Below the pieces are notes generated by a model, which searched no databases, was not told the DNA's origin, and saw only the letters and a program-made list of their open reading frames with translations. Positions 17,426 through 28,247 of a stretch of DNA of 64,000 nt are shown piece by piece. Position 1 is the stretch's first letter; each line of letters opens with the position of its first letter. This DNA is from Devosia ureilytica (lineage in GTDB: Bacteria > Pseudomonadota > Alphaproteobacteria > Rhizobiales > Devosiaceae), in assembly GCF_024273195.1 (NCBI RefSeq), contig NZ_JAMZCU010000005.1, positions 31,488 through 95,487 of the forward strand. The letters are read 5' to 3'. A program made the position numbers and the translations under genes.

Positions 17426-17713
17426 CTACTCCGCCTTTTCCAGCACCGAGCGCACGGTTTCCATCGCCTCGACCAGCCGGCGCGACACTTCGTGGGCGCT
17501 GTCGTCGAGCCGCTTGGCCCGCGCCGCAGTCTTGTCGAGTTCTGTGGCCAGCCGTGCGCGCTCATGCACCAGCCGCTGGGTATCCACTTCCATGCGCTGC
17601 TGGCGCTGCAGACGGGTGTTGAGGTCGCGGGCACTCGTTCCCAGACGTGCCAATGCCCGGTCAAACCGGGCCGCCGCCGAGATCATGCCTTCTTCAAGTT
17701 CCGTCTCACTCAT
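17426..17713 (-). CDS. DUF4164-family coiled-coil protein
   Basis: A 95-aa, strongly charged, probably all-helical protein (about 20-92 coiled coil), beginning MSETELEEG. It matches the small proteins found upstream of zapA in Hyphomicrobiales (DUF4164). Tight linkage to zapA (4-bp gap) suggests a division-related role, but no function is established. It is divergent from tkt across 247 bp, which must hold both promoters. Confidence 0.82.
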   Translation of the reverse strand: MSETELEEGMISAAARFDRALARLGTSARDLNTRLQRQQRMEVDTQRLVHERARLATELDKTAARAKRLDDSAHEVSRRLVEAMETVRSVLEKAE

Positions 17714-17960
17714 GGCCGCTACTGCCCTCAAGACGCGACGATTCCAACCCCGCCAGCCTGCCCCAGCGATTATGGCAATGCAACTGGCTTAACACGGCAA
17801 CTCCCCGGAAATCCGGCGTCTACCGAACGGCAATGGCCTTTGGTGACATTGACAGGCAAGCCGAACCTGTTATGCCTCAACCCCGCCTTTTGGGAGGAGG
17901 CAGGCCCGGCCGCCGCTCCCGACAAACCCTAGACTTTTGAGCAAGCGAGCGGTCCTCCTC

Positions 17961-19934
<1,974 letters not shown>

Positions 19935-19981
19935 GAGGGCGCTGCCCTCCCTTCCTAACTCCCGCCCTAGGAGCGTCTCAC

Positions 19982-20989
19982 ATGGCAGTTCGCGTCGCCA
20001 TCAATGGCTTTGGCCGTATCGGTCGTAATGTTCTCCGCGCCATCATCGAGTCGGGTCGCACCGACATCGAAGTCGTGGCCATCAATGATCTCGGCCCGGT
20101 CGAAACCAATGCCCACCTGTTCCGTTTCGACAGCGTGCATGGCCGCTTCAATGGCACCGTCACCGTCAATGGCGACACCATCGACGTGGGCCGCGGCCCC
20201 ATCAAGGTTACCGCCGTCCGCGATCCGGCCGAATTGCCGCATGGCGAAATGGGCGTCGACATCGCGCTTGAGTGCACCGGCATCTTTACCTCCAAGGAAA
20301 AGGCCAGTGCCCACCTCAAGGCCGGCGCCAAGAAGGTGATCATTTCTGCCCCCGGCGACGGCGCTGACAAGACCATCGTCTATGGCATCAACCATGCGTC
20401 CCTGACCAAGGACGACGTGGTGATCTCGAACGCCTCGTGCACCACCAATTGCCTGGCCCCGCTGGCCTATGTGCTGCACAAGGAATTCGGCATCGAAAAG
20501 GGAATGATGACCACCATCCATTCCTATACCGGTGACCAGCCGACCCTCGACACCATGCACAAGGATCTCTATCGCGGCCGTGCGGCTGCCCTCTCGCAGA
20601 TCCCGACCTCGACCGGCGCTGCCAAGGCCATTGGCCTCGTGCTCCCCGAGTTGAAGGGCAAGCTCGATGGCGTCTCGATCCGCGTGCCCACGCCCAACGT
20701 CTCCTGCGTCGATTTCAAGTTCATTTCCAAGCGCAATGTGACCGCCGAAGAAATCAACGCGGCCGTCAAGAAATATGCCGACGGCGAGCTCAAGGGTATC
20801 CTTGGCTACACCACCCAGCCCAATGTCTCCATCGACTTCAACCACGACCCGCATTCCTCCACCATGGCTCTGGACCAGACCAAGGTGATGGACGGCAATT
20901 TCGTTTCGGTCCTGTCCTGGTACGACAACGAATGGGGCTTCTCCAACCGCATGGCCGACACCGCCGTGGCCCTGGGCAAGACGCTCTAG
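19982..20989 (+). CDS. gap: Glyceraldehyde-3-phosphate dehydrogenase, type I
   Basis: A 335-aa NAD-dependent enzyme of glycolysis and gluconeogenesis. The Rossmann N-terminus [15 protein letters not shown] is present, as is the active-site [13 protein letters not shown] with catalytic Cys153. The phosphate-site TGAAKAIG and C-terminal [12 protein letters not shown] are also visible. It follows tkt by 47 bp and ends at a strong terminator. Confidence 0.98.
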   Translation: MAVRVAINGFGRIGRNVLRAIIESGRTDIEVVAINDLGPVETNAHLFRFDSVHGRFNGTVTVNGDTIDVGRGPIKVTAVRDPAELPHGEMGVDIALECTGIFTSKEKASAHLKAGAKKVIISAPGDGADKTIVYGINHASLTKDDVVISNASCTTNCLAPLAYVLHKEFGIEKGMMTTIHSYTGDQPTLDTMHKDLYRGRAAALSQIPTSTGAAKAIGLVLPELKGKLDGVSIRVPTPNVSCVDFKFISKRNVTAEEINAAVKKYADGELKGILGYTTQPNVSIDFNHDPHSSTMALDQTKVMDGNFVSVLSWYDNEWGFSNRMADTAVALGKTL

Positions 20990-21012
20990 GCGATTTGCAG
21001 ACCTGAATTATA

Positions 21013-21038
21013 GGGCGTCCTCCGGGACGCCCTTTTTT
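21013..21038 (+). terminator. Rho-independent terminator after gap
   Basis: GGGCGTCC-TCC-GGGACGCCC is followed by TTTTTT, 23 bp past the gap stop codon. A textbook intrinsic terminator. Confidence 0.92.
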
Positions 21039-21055
21039 GTTGAGAATGCGCGCAC

Positions 21056-21190
21056 TGCTATTCCTCTCCCCCTCGGGGAGAGGTGGCCGGAGTGCAGCGG
21101 AGGACGGTGAGGGGGCTTTCCCACACCGCGGCGCCATCCTCCTCATCCGGCGCTACGCGCCGCCATCTCCCGAAGGAGGACAGGATTTAG
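21056..21190. repeat. Palindromic intergenic repeat (CTCTCCCC-type)
   Basis: The sequence contains CTCTCCCCCTCGGGGAGAGG, then a CGGAG/GGTGAGGGGGC segment and GGCGCTACGCGCCGCC palindromes. The same opening unit and spacing recur at 63926-63985. It looks like a dispersed REP/RUP-type intergenic repeat with no coding content. Confidence 0.6.
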
Positions 21191-21244
21191 AGCGGATGAC
21201 AAAATCAACGTCTTCCGGCATCGTGCCCGAACTCGGAGCGTTCC

Positions 21245-21775
21245 ATGAATCTCAATCGATCCATCCGCTGGCACGGCCTTCACCTCGCCACCACCGAACA
21301 GTGCCACGTCATCGCCACGAGCCGTGACACCCGCATTCGCGGCGCCATCATCGGCCCCGATTTCGGTCTCTTCTATCGCTTGAAGCTCGATGAAAACGGC
21401 AACACCCGCACCGTCAGGATCGAGCGCACCGATGGCCAAACGCTCGAACTGTTCGCCGATGGCGCTGGCAGCTGGTCCGATGATCGCGCCGAGCCCATCT
21501 CGGCCCTGCGCGGCTGCATTGACATCGACATCTGGCCCACCCCGCTGACCAATTCGCTGCCGATCTGGCGTCACGCCTTCACCGACAATCAGCCGGTACG
21601 CTTCGCCATGGCCTGGATCGATGCCACCAGCTTTGAGCTCAAGCGCTCTGAACAGCTCTACACCCGGCTTGACGCCAGCCATTATCACTATCAATCCGCC
21701 AATTTTGAAGCCACGCTGAGCGTGGATGATAATGGTTTGGTCGTGGAATATCCGGGCCTTTTCGCCCGCGCCTGA
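21245..21775 (+). CDS. Putative glycolipid-binding domain protein
   Basis: A 176-aa soluble protein without signal or membrane segment. Its features (IRWHGLHLATTEQCHV opening, internal CIDIDIWPTPLTNSLPIWR, RLDASHYHYQSANFEATLSVDDNGLVVEYPGLF ending) match the family named 'putative glycolipid-binding' (PF06475), structurally a beta-barrel. The biochemical function is unverified. It stands between gap and pgk in the same direction, after a terminator and an intergenic repeat, so it probably has its own promoter. Confidence 0.75.
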   Translation: MNLNRSIRWHGLHLATTEQCHVIATSRDTRIRGAIIGPDFGLFYRLKLDENGNTRTVRIERTDGQTLELFADGAGSWSDDRAEPISALRGCIDIDIWPTPLTNSLPIWRHAFTDNQPVRFAMAWIDATSFELKRSEQLYTRLDASHYHYQSANFEATLSVDDNGLVVEYPGLFARA

Positions 21776-21844
21776 CCGGCACGAGGTCACGCCGCTGTCA
21801 CCAAATCAGCCTATGCACTGCCGTGTCGGAAACGGAGCAACACC

Positions 21845-22129
21845 ATGTTCCTTCTTACCAGGCGGATATCGTCAGTCTTGCCGCTCACCTGGTTGCTGAT
21901 CGGTTGTGTCGAGATGGTCTGGCTGCTCCCGGCACCGGCGTTGCTGATGCTGGTCTTCCTGTCCTGGCGCCATCGCCACATCCTTGCCCTGGTCGGCACC
22001 GCCCCCCTCGCCAGCGACGGCTTTGCCAAGCATGTCATGGTCCACGACCTGCTCCGCCTTGGCGGGCAAATGCTGCTCTCGCCCTTGCTCTATCTTCTCG
22101 GCACCCAGGCAGCCGCAATCATCTCCTGA
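21845..22129 (+). CDS. Small hypothetical membrane protein
   Basis: A 94-aa protein with two clear hydrophobic helices near the N-terminus (about 10-27 and 30-42) and another near 75-92. I recognise no family. It is supported by a good SD sequence (GGAG, 7 nt before ATG) and by being the only sensible frame in this interval. It could be a minor membrane protein or a spurious open frame. Confidence 0.5.
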   Translation: MFLLTRRISSVLPLTWLLIGCVEMVWLLPAPALLMLVFLSWRHRHILALVGTAPLASDGFAKHVMVHDLLRLGGQMLLSPLLYLLGTQAAAIIS

Positions 22130-22300
22130 CACCGGCGCAACATTGGATGCACGCCATCCAGAAGGCTTCCAAGAGCGGGGCCAATGCGCTCCTCCCCCTG
22201 TCAGGGGGAGGTAGTGAAGCTTGGCCTTCAGGCCATAGCGAAACTGGGAGGGCGTATCCTCTTCAAAAAACACATCAATCCAAAAGTAATCCCCGGTCCC
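22130..22300. other. Intergenic region with a CTCCCCCTG-type palindrome
   Basis: The first part of a 629-bp gene-free stretch before pgk. It holds the palindrome CTCCCCCTGTCAGGGGGAG (22191-22209), reminiscent of the other palindromic intergenic repeats in this window. No gene or RNA is recognised. Confidence 0.5.
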
Positions 22301-22617
22301 TCCACCATCCCTCATACTGCCCTCGTTCCCGCCGTTAACACGCGGCACTGACGAGGTGTCGGGCGGGAAGACTGGGCCGCACCGGGTCGCCGGGGCGGAG
22401 GCGTGTATGCTGACCACCGGCCGCTCAACCAAAGCGACTGGCGATAGGCGGCGATGGATGTCTCTGGCATCCGGGCCAAAGGTCTTCGCCGACAGCCTAG
22501 GGGATGAGCACCTGCAAGGGGGCCGCTCGATGCATGCGTCCGAAATCCCAGGCGTGGGAAGCGGCTTTCGCCTCTTCTTTACGAATACCTTCGGGGCGAA
22601 AGCCGCTTTTCACCGTG
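22301..22617 (+). repeat. Long inverted repeat, copy 1 (partner at 31246-31558)
   Basis: The core 22374-22617 (244 bp) is, by eye, about nine-tenths identical to the reverse complement of 31246-31490; weaker similarity extends left to about 22301. The 3' part is a strong hairpin: AAGCGGCTTTCGCC (22559-22572) pairs with GGCGAAAGCCGCTT (22595-22608). An open frame starting ATGAGCACCTGCAAGG is shared by both copies and here runs in frame into pgk. That may simply follow from the DNA identity. No transposase. Confidence 0.85.
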
Positions 22618-22758
22618 TCACCGCAAGCCGCAAGGCCGGGCGGCGATTGCTGCTGGACCCAATTCAGTCACCACAGAGAAATTTTCTGTCCCCGCTTCCG
22701 CCAAACGTGCCACTCTGTTACCCACGTCCCGAACAGAACTGACCTCGGAGGCAGCACC

Positions 22759-23961
22759 ATGAGCAACGGCTTCAAGACCCTCGATGACCTCGATCTGACG
22801 GGCAAGCGCGTGCTCCTGCGGGCCGACCTCAATGTGCCGGTGGCCGACGGCAAGGTGACCGACGCTACCCGCATCGAGCGGCTGGTGCCCACCATCCGCG
22901 AGATCGTCAAGAAGGACGGCAAGGTCATTCTTCTGAGCCACTTCGGTCGCCCCAAGGGTCAGGTAAATCCCGAATTTTCGCTCGAGCAGGTCTGCGCCGC
23001 CGTAGCCGACCAGACTGGCCACCCTGTTGGCTTCGTCGCCACCGATTGGGTCGATGTCAGCGCCGCCAAGGCCGCCATTGACGCCGCGCCCGCCGGTTCA
23101 GTCCTCGTCATGGAAAACACCCGTTTCCATCCCGGCGAGGAAGCCAATGACGTTGATCTGGCTCAGCGCATGGCGAGCCTTGGCGATTGCTATATCAACG
23201 ACGCCTTTTCGGCGGCCCACCGCGCCCATGCCTCCACCGAGGCCCTGGCACATCTGCTCCCCGCCGCAGCGGGTCTGGCTATGGAGGCCGAACTCGAAGC
23301 TCTGGAATCAGGACTGGGCAAGCCGAAAAAGCCCGTCATCGCCATTGTCGGCGGCGCCAAGGTCTCGTCCAAGATCGACCTGCTCGAAAATCTCGTCACC
23401 AAGGTGGATGGCCTCGTCATCGGCGGAGGCATGGCCAATACGTTCCTCTTTGCCCAGGGCTACGGCATGGGCAAGTCGCTCTGTGAAAAGGATCTGGCCG
23501 ATACCGCCCGCCGCATCATGGAAAAGGCCGAAAAGGCCAATTGCGCTATCATCCTGCCCATCGACGCCGTTGTCTCCTGGCATTTCAAGGCCAATTCGCC
23601 GACCCGTCTCTATGGCATCGATGCCGTGGACCCCGATGGCATGATCCTCGACATCGGTCCCTCCTCCATCGAGCGCATCATTGGCGCTATCGATGATGCG
23701 CATACCGTGGTCTGGAACGGCCCTGTCGGCGCCTTTGAAATGGAACCCTTCGACGCGGGCACCGTCGCCATTGCCAAGCATGTAGCCAAGCGCACCCATG
23801 ATGGCCTCTTGATCTCGGTCGCCGGTGGCGGCGACACGGTCGGCGCCCTCGCCCATGCCGGGGTCAAGGACAAGCTCACCTATGTCTCCACCGCCGGCGG
23901 CGCCTTCCTCGAATGGATGGAAGGCAAGCCCCTCCCCGGCGTCGAAGCGCTCAAGAAGTAG
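22759..23961 (+). CDS. pgk: Phosphoglycerate kinase
   Basis: A 400-aa glycolytic enzyme transferring phosphate between 1,3-bisphosphoglycerate and ADP. Motifs: [22 protein letters not shown], the [10 protein letters not shown] substrate segment, the hinge and Mg-ATP region ([17 protein letters not shown]), and GGGDTVGAL near the C-terminus. The ATG at 22759 has GGAGG 7 nt upstream. The frame stays open into the upstream repeat, but similarity to the family starts at this ATG. Its promoter must lie in or after repeat copy 1. Confidence 0.97.
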   Translation: MSNGFKTLDDLDLTGKRVLLRADLNVPVADGKVTDATRIERLVPTIREIVKKDGKVILLSHFGRPKGQVNPEFSLEQVCAAVADQTGHPVGFVATDWVDVSAAKAAIDAAPAGSVLVMENTRFHPGEEANDVDLAQRMASLGDCYINDAFSAAHRAHASTEALAHLLPAAAGLAMEAELEALESGLGKPKKPVIAIVGGAKVSSKIDLLENLVTKVDGLVIGGGMANTFLFAQGYGMGKSLCEKDLADTARRIMEKAEKANCAIILPIDAVVSWHFKANSPTRLYGIDAVDPDGMILDIGPSSIERIIGAIDDAHTVVWNGPVGAFEMEPFDAGTVAIAKHVAKRTHDGLLISVAGGGDTVGALAHAGVKDKLTYVSTAGGAFLEWMEGKPLPGVEALKK

Positions 23962-23985
23962 AGAGCCTACAAGGCGAACATCACC

Positions 23986-24113
23986 CCACCTCATTCCCTC
24001 CCCATCAAGGGGAGGGAGGCGCAGGGCGGGGACGCTAGTGTTCATCCCTCCCCCTTGTGGAGAGGGTAGCGTCGCAGGGCCGAAGGCCCTAGCAAAGCGA
24101 GGGTGGGGGTGCC
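23986..24113. repeat. Palindromic intergenic repeats (CCTCCCC-type, two units)
   Basis: Two adjacent palindromic units (CCCTCCCCATCAAGGGGAGGG, then CCCTCCCCCTTGTGGAGAGGG) and a GGGCC-GAAGGCCC stem lie between convergent pgk and the aldo/keto reductase gene. The first unit is nearly the same as that at 45301-45355. It may act as a transcript end for both genes. Confidence 0.6.
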
Positions 24114-24134
24114 GGCGCGGCAGACCTTCGCGAC

Positions 24135-24965
24135 CTAGAACCGCGCTGTCACCGGGTCCGACCCGATCCGCCCGTCCGCCGCATCAAGGCCGGCAATAGC
24201 TGCCTTGTCCGCCTCGCTCAACGCGAAGTCGAACACGTCGAAATTCTCGACGATCCGGCTTGGCGTCACCGACTTGGGAATGACCACCAGGCCCATGTCG
24301 AGGTGCCAGCGGATGATCACCTGTGCCGCGCTCTTGCCGTGGCGCTTGGCAATGTCCCCGATCACCGGGTCATCCAAAAGCTTGCCCTGCCCCAGCGGGC
24401 TCCAGCTCTCCGTCACCACGCCAAGCTTGGCATGCTTGTCCCGCATCGCCTTCTGCTGGAAACGCGGATGCAGCTGGATCTGGTTGATCGCGGGCGTGAC
24501 ACCGGTTTCGGCAATCAGCTGCTCGATATAATCGCCCTCGAAATTCGAGACGCCAATCGAGAGCGCCTTGCCCTCTTCACGCAGGCGGATCATTGCCCGC
24601 CAGGTATCGATGAACTTGCCGCGATAGGCCGAGGGCCAGTGGATCAGATAAAGATCGACATAGCCTGTGCCGAGCCGCTCAAGACTTGCATCCATGGCCC
24701 GGAGCGTTTCGTCAAACCCCTGATCCTCGTTCCACACCTTGGTCGTGAGAAAGATATCCCCGCGGGCAACGCCCGACGCTACAATGCCCTTACCGACCCC
24801 GGTTTCGTTCTGATAGACGGCCGCCGTGTCGATATGCCGATAGCCGGTCTGGAGCGCCGTGCTGACCGCCTCGACAGCGACGTCATCAGGGGTCTGCCAA
24901 ACTCCCAGGCCGATTTGTGGGATGGAGCGGCCGTCATTGAAGCTCACGTGTGTTTGCGTGCTCAT
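24135..24965 (-). CDS. Aldo/keto reductase
   Basis: A 276-aa NADPH-dependent (beta/alpha)8-barrel reductase. The catalytic tetrad is visible: Asp46 and Tyr51 (HIDTAAVYQNE), Lys76 (FLTTKVWNE), His109 (LYLIHWPS). SIGVSNFEGDYI and NQIQLHPRFQQ follow, and the coenzyme segment VVIPKSVTPSRI is near the end. It resembles the DkgA/DkgB (2,5-diketo-gluconate or methylglyoxal reductase) group; the substrate is unproven. The start at 24965 (AGGA upstream) is chosen over an upstream extension that lacks similarity. Confidence 0.9.
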   Translation of the reverse strand: MSTQTHVSFNDGRSIPQIGLGVWQTPDDVAVEAVSTALQTGYRHIDTAAVYQNETGVGKGIVASGVARGDIFLTTKVWNEDQGFDETLRAMDASLERLGTGYVDLYLIHWPSAYRGKFIDTWRAMIRLREEGKALSIGVSNFEGDYIEQLIAETGVTPAINQIQLHPRFQQKAMRDKHAKLGVVTESWSPLGQGKLLDDPVIGDIAKRHGKSAAQVIIRWHLDMGLVVIPKSVTPSRIVENFDVFDFALSEADKAAIAGLDAADGRIGSDPVTARF

Positions 24966-25084
24966 CTTTTTTTCCTGATTTGTCGTGGAAGGGCGCCAAC
25001 AGCGCCAGTGGACTATCGGCAACTTACGATGGAGGAACTCAAATTCCAAGCCCGGCAATCGGTTCCATTTTATCTTCCATACAA

Positions 25085-25145
25085 GATTAGCCTTTCGTCG
25101 CATAACCGGAGGTCTAATCGAAAGCGGCGTAACGAAAGTCTAATC
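25085..25145. promoter_or_regulatory. Cluster of CGAAAG-CTAATC elements upstream of class I aldolase
   Basis: GATTAGCCTTTCGT (25085-25098) is an inverted copy of ACGAAAGTCTAATC (25132-25145). A further GTCTAATC lies between at 25112-25119, 26 bp from the last. The elements end 33 bp before the aldolase ATG, where an operator or activator site would sit. I do not recognise the regulator. Confidence 0.5.
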
Positions 25146-25177
25146 TCAGGGTCAGTTCCCATCGAAGGTTTTGACCC

Positions 25178-26206
25178 ATGACCAAATCGCTCAATGCGAT
25201 CGCCCAGAAGCTGATGACCACCGGCATGGGCATTCTCGCTGCCGACGAATCCGAAGGCACCATCGGCAAGCGTTTCGCCAAGATCAATCTGCCCAATACG
25301 CTCGATTTGCGCCGCGACTATCGTGAAATGCTGTTCGGCGCGACCGAAGCGATGAAGAACTATGTGTCGGGTGTCATTCTCACCGAGGAAACCCTCAAGC
25401 AATCGGCCGCCGATGGCACGCCCTTCCGCGCCATTCTTGCCGACGCCGATGTCATCCCCGGCATCAAGGTCGATCGCGGCGCCTTCCCAATGCCCGGCGA
25501 GGCCGGCGAGAAAATCACCGAGGGCCTCGATGGCCTGCGCCAGCGCCTTGAACATTATGCCGAGCTTGGCGCCGGATTTGCCAAGTGGCGCGCCGTCATT
25601 ACCATCAATGACATCGCCCCCACCCGCAACAACATCCGTGCCAATGCACATGTGCTGGCCCGGTACGCCATGCTCTGCCAGGAGGCCGGCATCGTCCCCA
25701 TCGTCGAACCCGAGGTTGTGGGCGACGGCGAACCAGGCAATCATTCCATGGAGCGCTGCGCCCAGGTCACCGGCGACGTTCTGGAAAATGTCTTCAAGGA
25801 ACTGCGCCTGGCTGGCGTCGATCTCGCCGGCATGCTCCTTAAGCCCAATATGGTGCTGCCGGGTCTTAATTCGCGCGACCGTCCCACGGTTGAGGAAGTC
25901 GCCCGTCGCACCGTCGATGTGCTCAAGGAACATGTGCCCGCTGCCGTCCCAGGCATCGCCTTCCTCTCGGGCGGCCAGACCGATGAAGAAGCCACCGCGC
26001 ATCTTTCGGCCATGAACCGCCTCGCGGGGAAACCCTGGCCCATGACCTTCTCCTATGGCCGCGCCTTGCAGAATGTTGCCCTGCGCACCTGGGCCGGTCG
26101 GCGCGAAAATTTCACCGCCGCGCGCCAGGCCTTTGCCCACCGTGCCCATATGAACTCCCTGGCCGCTATTGGCGAATGGACCAACGACCTCGACCGGGCG
26201 GCTTGA
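25178..26206 (+). CDS. Fructose-bisphosphate aldolase, class I
   Basis: A 342-aa Schiff-base aldolase splitting fructose 1,6-bisphosphate. Class I landmarks: GILAADESEGTIGKRF (18-33), the KWR lysine (136), VEPEV (177-181), and the Schiff-base Lys222 in GMLLKPNMVLPG. LSGGQTDEEAT follows. Length and motifs are those of the animal/plant-like class I enzyme rather than the zinc class II type. It stands alone between its own regulatory region and a strong terminator, downstream of pgk. Confidence 0.96.
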   Translation: MTKSLNAIAQKLMTTGMGILAADESEGTIGKRFAKINLPNTLDLRRDYREMLFGATEAMKNYVSGVILTEETLKQSAADGTPFRAILADADVIPGIKVDRGAFPMPGEAGEKITEGLDGLRQRLEHYAELGAGFAKWRAVITINDIAPTRNNIRANAHVLARYAMLCQEAGIVPIVEPEVVGDGEPGNHSMERCAQVTGDVLENVFKELRLAGVDLAGMLLKPNMVLPGLNSRDRPTVEEVARRTVDVLKEHVPAAVPGIAFLSGGQTDEEATAHLSAMNRLAGKPWPMTFSYGRALQNVALRTWAGRRENFTAARQAFAHRAHMNSLAAIGEWTNDLDRAA

Positions 26207-26241
26207 GTCTCAGTTCTCCCCGCGATCCCAACGTCGCGGCT

Positions 26242-26278
26242 GGCGCGCGCATCCCTCCCGGAGCGCGCGCCTTTTTTC
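26242..26278 (+). terminator. Rho-independent terminator after the aldolase gene
   Basis: A 9-bp perfect GC stem, GGCGCGCGC / GCGCGCGCC (12-nt loop), is followed by TTTTTT. Confidence 0.92.
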
Positions 26279-26389
26279 TTCCCGGCTTCGCGCCATTGCC
26301 TACACTGGGGTCAATCCCCTATTGAGGCTTGTCCCTTTGTTGCCAAAATGGCGACCTAGGGAGCATCGGCTCGATCACCCGGAAACATC

Positions 26390-26995
26390 ATGGCTCCGCA
26401 GCTCTATCTCATCACGCCGGACAACCCGCATCTGGAGCAGTTTCCGCGCCTCCTCATGAGCGTGCTGTCGGGGCCCGAAGTTTCGGCTTTGCTGGTCCGT
26501 CGCGGCAAGCTTGACGATGCAGCTTATGCCGGACTAGCCGAGCGTCTGGTGCAGATCGGCCAGGCCGCCGGCGCCGCCGTGCTGATCGAAGACGATGTCG
26601 ATCTGGCGCGCCGCCTTGGGGCCGACGGCGTGCACGTTACCACCGGCGGCACCAAGGCGATCAGCGCCGCCGTCTCTGCCCTCAAGCCCGAAGGCATCGT
26701 CGGGGTCGGCAACGTTCGCTCGCGCCACGACGCCATGAGCTTTGGCGAGCTGGACGTGGACTATGTCATGTTCGGCCCGCTCGGCGGCACCGCCGATCCG
26801 CAAGCTGGCGAACTGGCCCAGTGGTGGGCGGAGACATTTGAGATCCCCGCCATTCTGTCCGACCCGACGGCTGAGCCCGGGACCCTGGGCGCGACTGACG
26901 CCGAGTTCATCGCTCTTTCCGATTGCATCTGGTCATCTCCCGATGCCGCTGTGACCCTCACCGCTTTCGACAAGGCCAGCAAGGCAAAAGCATGA
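26390..26995 (+). CDS. ThiE/TenI-like TIM-barrel protein (thiamine-phosphate synthase family)
   Basis: A 201-aa protein with the order of a thiamine-phosphate synthase barrel: LYLITP opening, AVLIEDDVDLARRLGADGVHV, VGVGNVRSRHDAMSFGELDVDYVMFGP. However, the residues that usually follow GVH (LGQ-D) and the TxTK pyrophosphate-binding loop are absent (here VTTGGT and GGTADPQ). It may be a TenI-like homologue without synthase activity. Its stop overlaps the start of the Sel1 gene (ATGA), so the two are co-translated. Confidence 0.8.
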   Translation: MAPQLYLITPDNPHLEQFPRLLMSVLSGPEVSALLVRRGKLDDAAYAGLAERLVQIGQAAGAAVLIEDDVDLARRLGADGVHVTTGGTKAISAAVSALKPEGIVGVGNVRSRHDAMSFGELDVDYVMFGPLGGTADPQAGELAQWWAETFEIPAILSDPTAEPGTLGATDAEFIALSDCIWSSPDAAVTLTAFDKASKAKA

Positions 26996-28116
26996 AGCTG
27001 ATCCGCGCCGTCGTCTGTGTCGCCCTTTCGGGCCTGTGCCTGCCGGCCCTGGCTCAAGGCAACGCCGCCGACGCGATCAGCAGCGAAGTTTTCGGCCCCC
27101 GCAAACGCATCGACTATGCTTTCGGCGCTTTCCAGCGCGGCTACTTCCTCACGGCACTGGAATTGGCCCTCCCCCGTGCGGAGAAGGGCGATGCCGCCGC
27201 CCAGACCCTGATCGCCGAAATCTATGCGCGTGGCCTTGGTGTTGTGCAGAGCTACGAGCGGGCTGCCGGCTGGTACCAGTTGGCCTCGCGCAACGGCGAT
27301 CGCCTGGCAACCTTCGAGTTGGGCATGTTCTACCAGGACGGGGTGGGCGTTCCGCGCAACCGCCAGCGCGCCGCCGAACTGTTCCAGGCCGCCGCCGATG
27401 CCGGCTATATACCGGCCAAGTACAATCTGGCGCTGCTGCATGTCGAAGGAGTCTATGTCGAGCCGAACCTGATCACCGCCGCTGCGTTGATGAAGGAGGC
27501 AGCCGACGCTGAACTGCCCGAGGCACTCTACGACTATGGCGCCATGCTGCTCGAAGGCGCGGGCGTCGTGCCAGATCTCGCGGAAGGCGCCCGCTACATG
27601 AAATTGGCCGCGGAAGAGGGCTTGGTTGATGCCCAGATAGACTACGCCACCCTGCTCTACCTCGGACAAGGGGTAGAGAAGAATGTTGCGGAAGCGGCGC
27701 TTTGGTATGGCATTGCTGCCGAATCCGGCAATGTCGTGGCCCAGAACCGGTATGCCAAGTTGTTGGCCGTCGGCGAAGGGACCACGCTCGACCTTGAAGA
27801 AGCTGCCATGTGGCGCGCCCTGTCCCGTCGCCAGGGGTTGACCGACCCCGATCTCGACCGGCTTCTGGTCTCCATTCCACCCGAGGCCCTCGCACGCGCC
27901 GAAGAACGAGCCCGTTTCTGGCCTTCCGCGCCGCCCAGCGCCGTGGCTGAAGCGCCCCCGGCTGCCGTTCAAGGCCCGATGCTGCCAACCCCGACCGACC
28001 CGGCCAACGCCCCCAGTCAGGCGGTCGATCCCAATCCGCTCCCGCCGGTGACGACACCATCCCCGACCAACCCGGTCGCCGAGGAACAAACCGAAGTCGA
28101 AACGCAAGACCCTTGA
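26992..28116 (+). CDS. Exported Sel1-like repeat protein
   Basis: A 374-aa protein with a signal peptide (about 1-19, ALAQG). A helical solenoid of Sel1-like repeats follows (about 35-280), seen as GDAAAQTLIAEIYARGLGV, FELGMFYQDGVGVP, YDYGAMLLEGAGV, IDYATLLYLGQGV and NRYAKLLAVGEGT. A Pro-rich, low-complexity C-terminus runs from about 310. Such proteins usually mediate protein contacts in the envelope; the partner is unknown. It is translationally coupled to the ThiE-like gene. The Pro-rich tail could span or contact peptidoglycan, but that is a guess. Confidence 0.85.
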   Translation: MKLIRAVVCVALSGLCLPALAQGNAADAISSEVFGPRKRIDYAFGAFQRGYFLTALELALPRAEKGDAAAQTLIAEIYARGLGVVQSYERAAGWYQLASRNGDRLATFELGMFYQDGVGVPRNRQRAAELFQAAADAGYIPAKYNLALLHVEGVYVEPNLITAAALMKEAADAELPEALYDYGAMLLEGAGVVPDLAEGARYMKLAAEEGLVDAQIDYATLLYLGQGVEKNVAEAALWYGIAAESGNVVAQNRYAKLLAVGEGTTLDLEEAAMWRALSRRQGLTDPDLDRLLVSIPPEALARAEERARFWPSAPPSAVAEAPPAAVQGPMLPTPTDPANAPSQAVDPNPLPPVTTPSPTNPVAEEQTEVETQDP

Positions 28117-28247
28117 ACCGCGGGCGGTTCTGGGGCAATAAGCCCGCCACACTTCAATCCAGCGGCGGGACCCCATGGTCCCTTTGCCGGCCGGCAGCCC
28201 GATCTGCCCGTGCCGGCTGACCCGCATGAGCTAGCGAGCACCTCCCT

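Noticed and set aside
22504..22758. Extended pgk protein starting inside the repeat
   Set aside because: The frame is open, but family similarity and the GGAGG SD sequence place the start at 22759.
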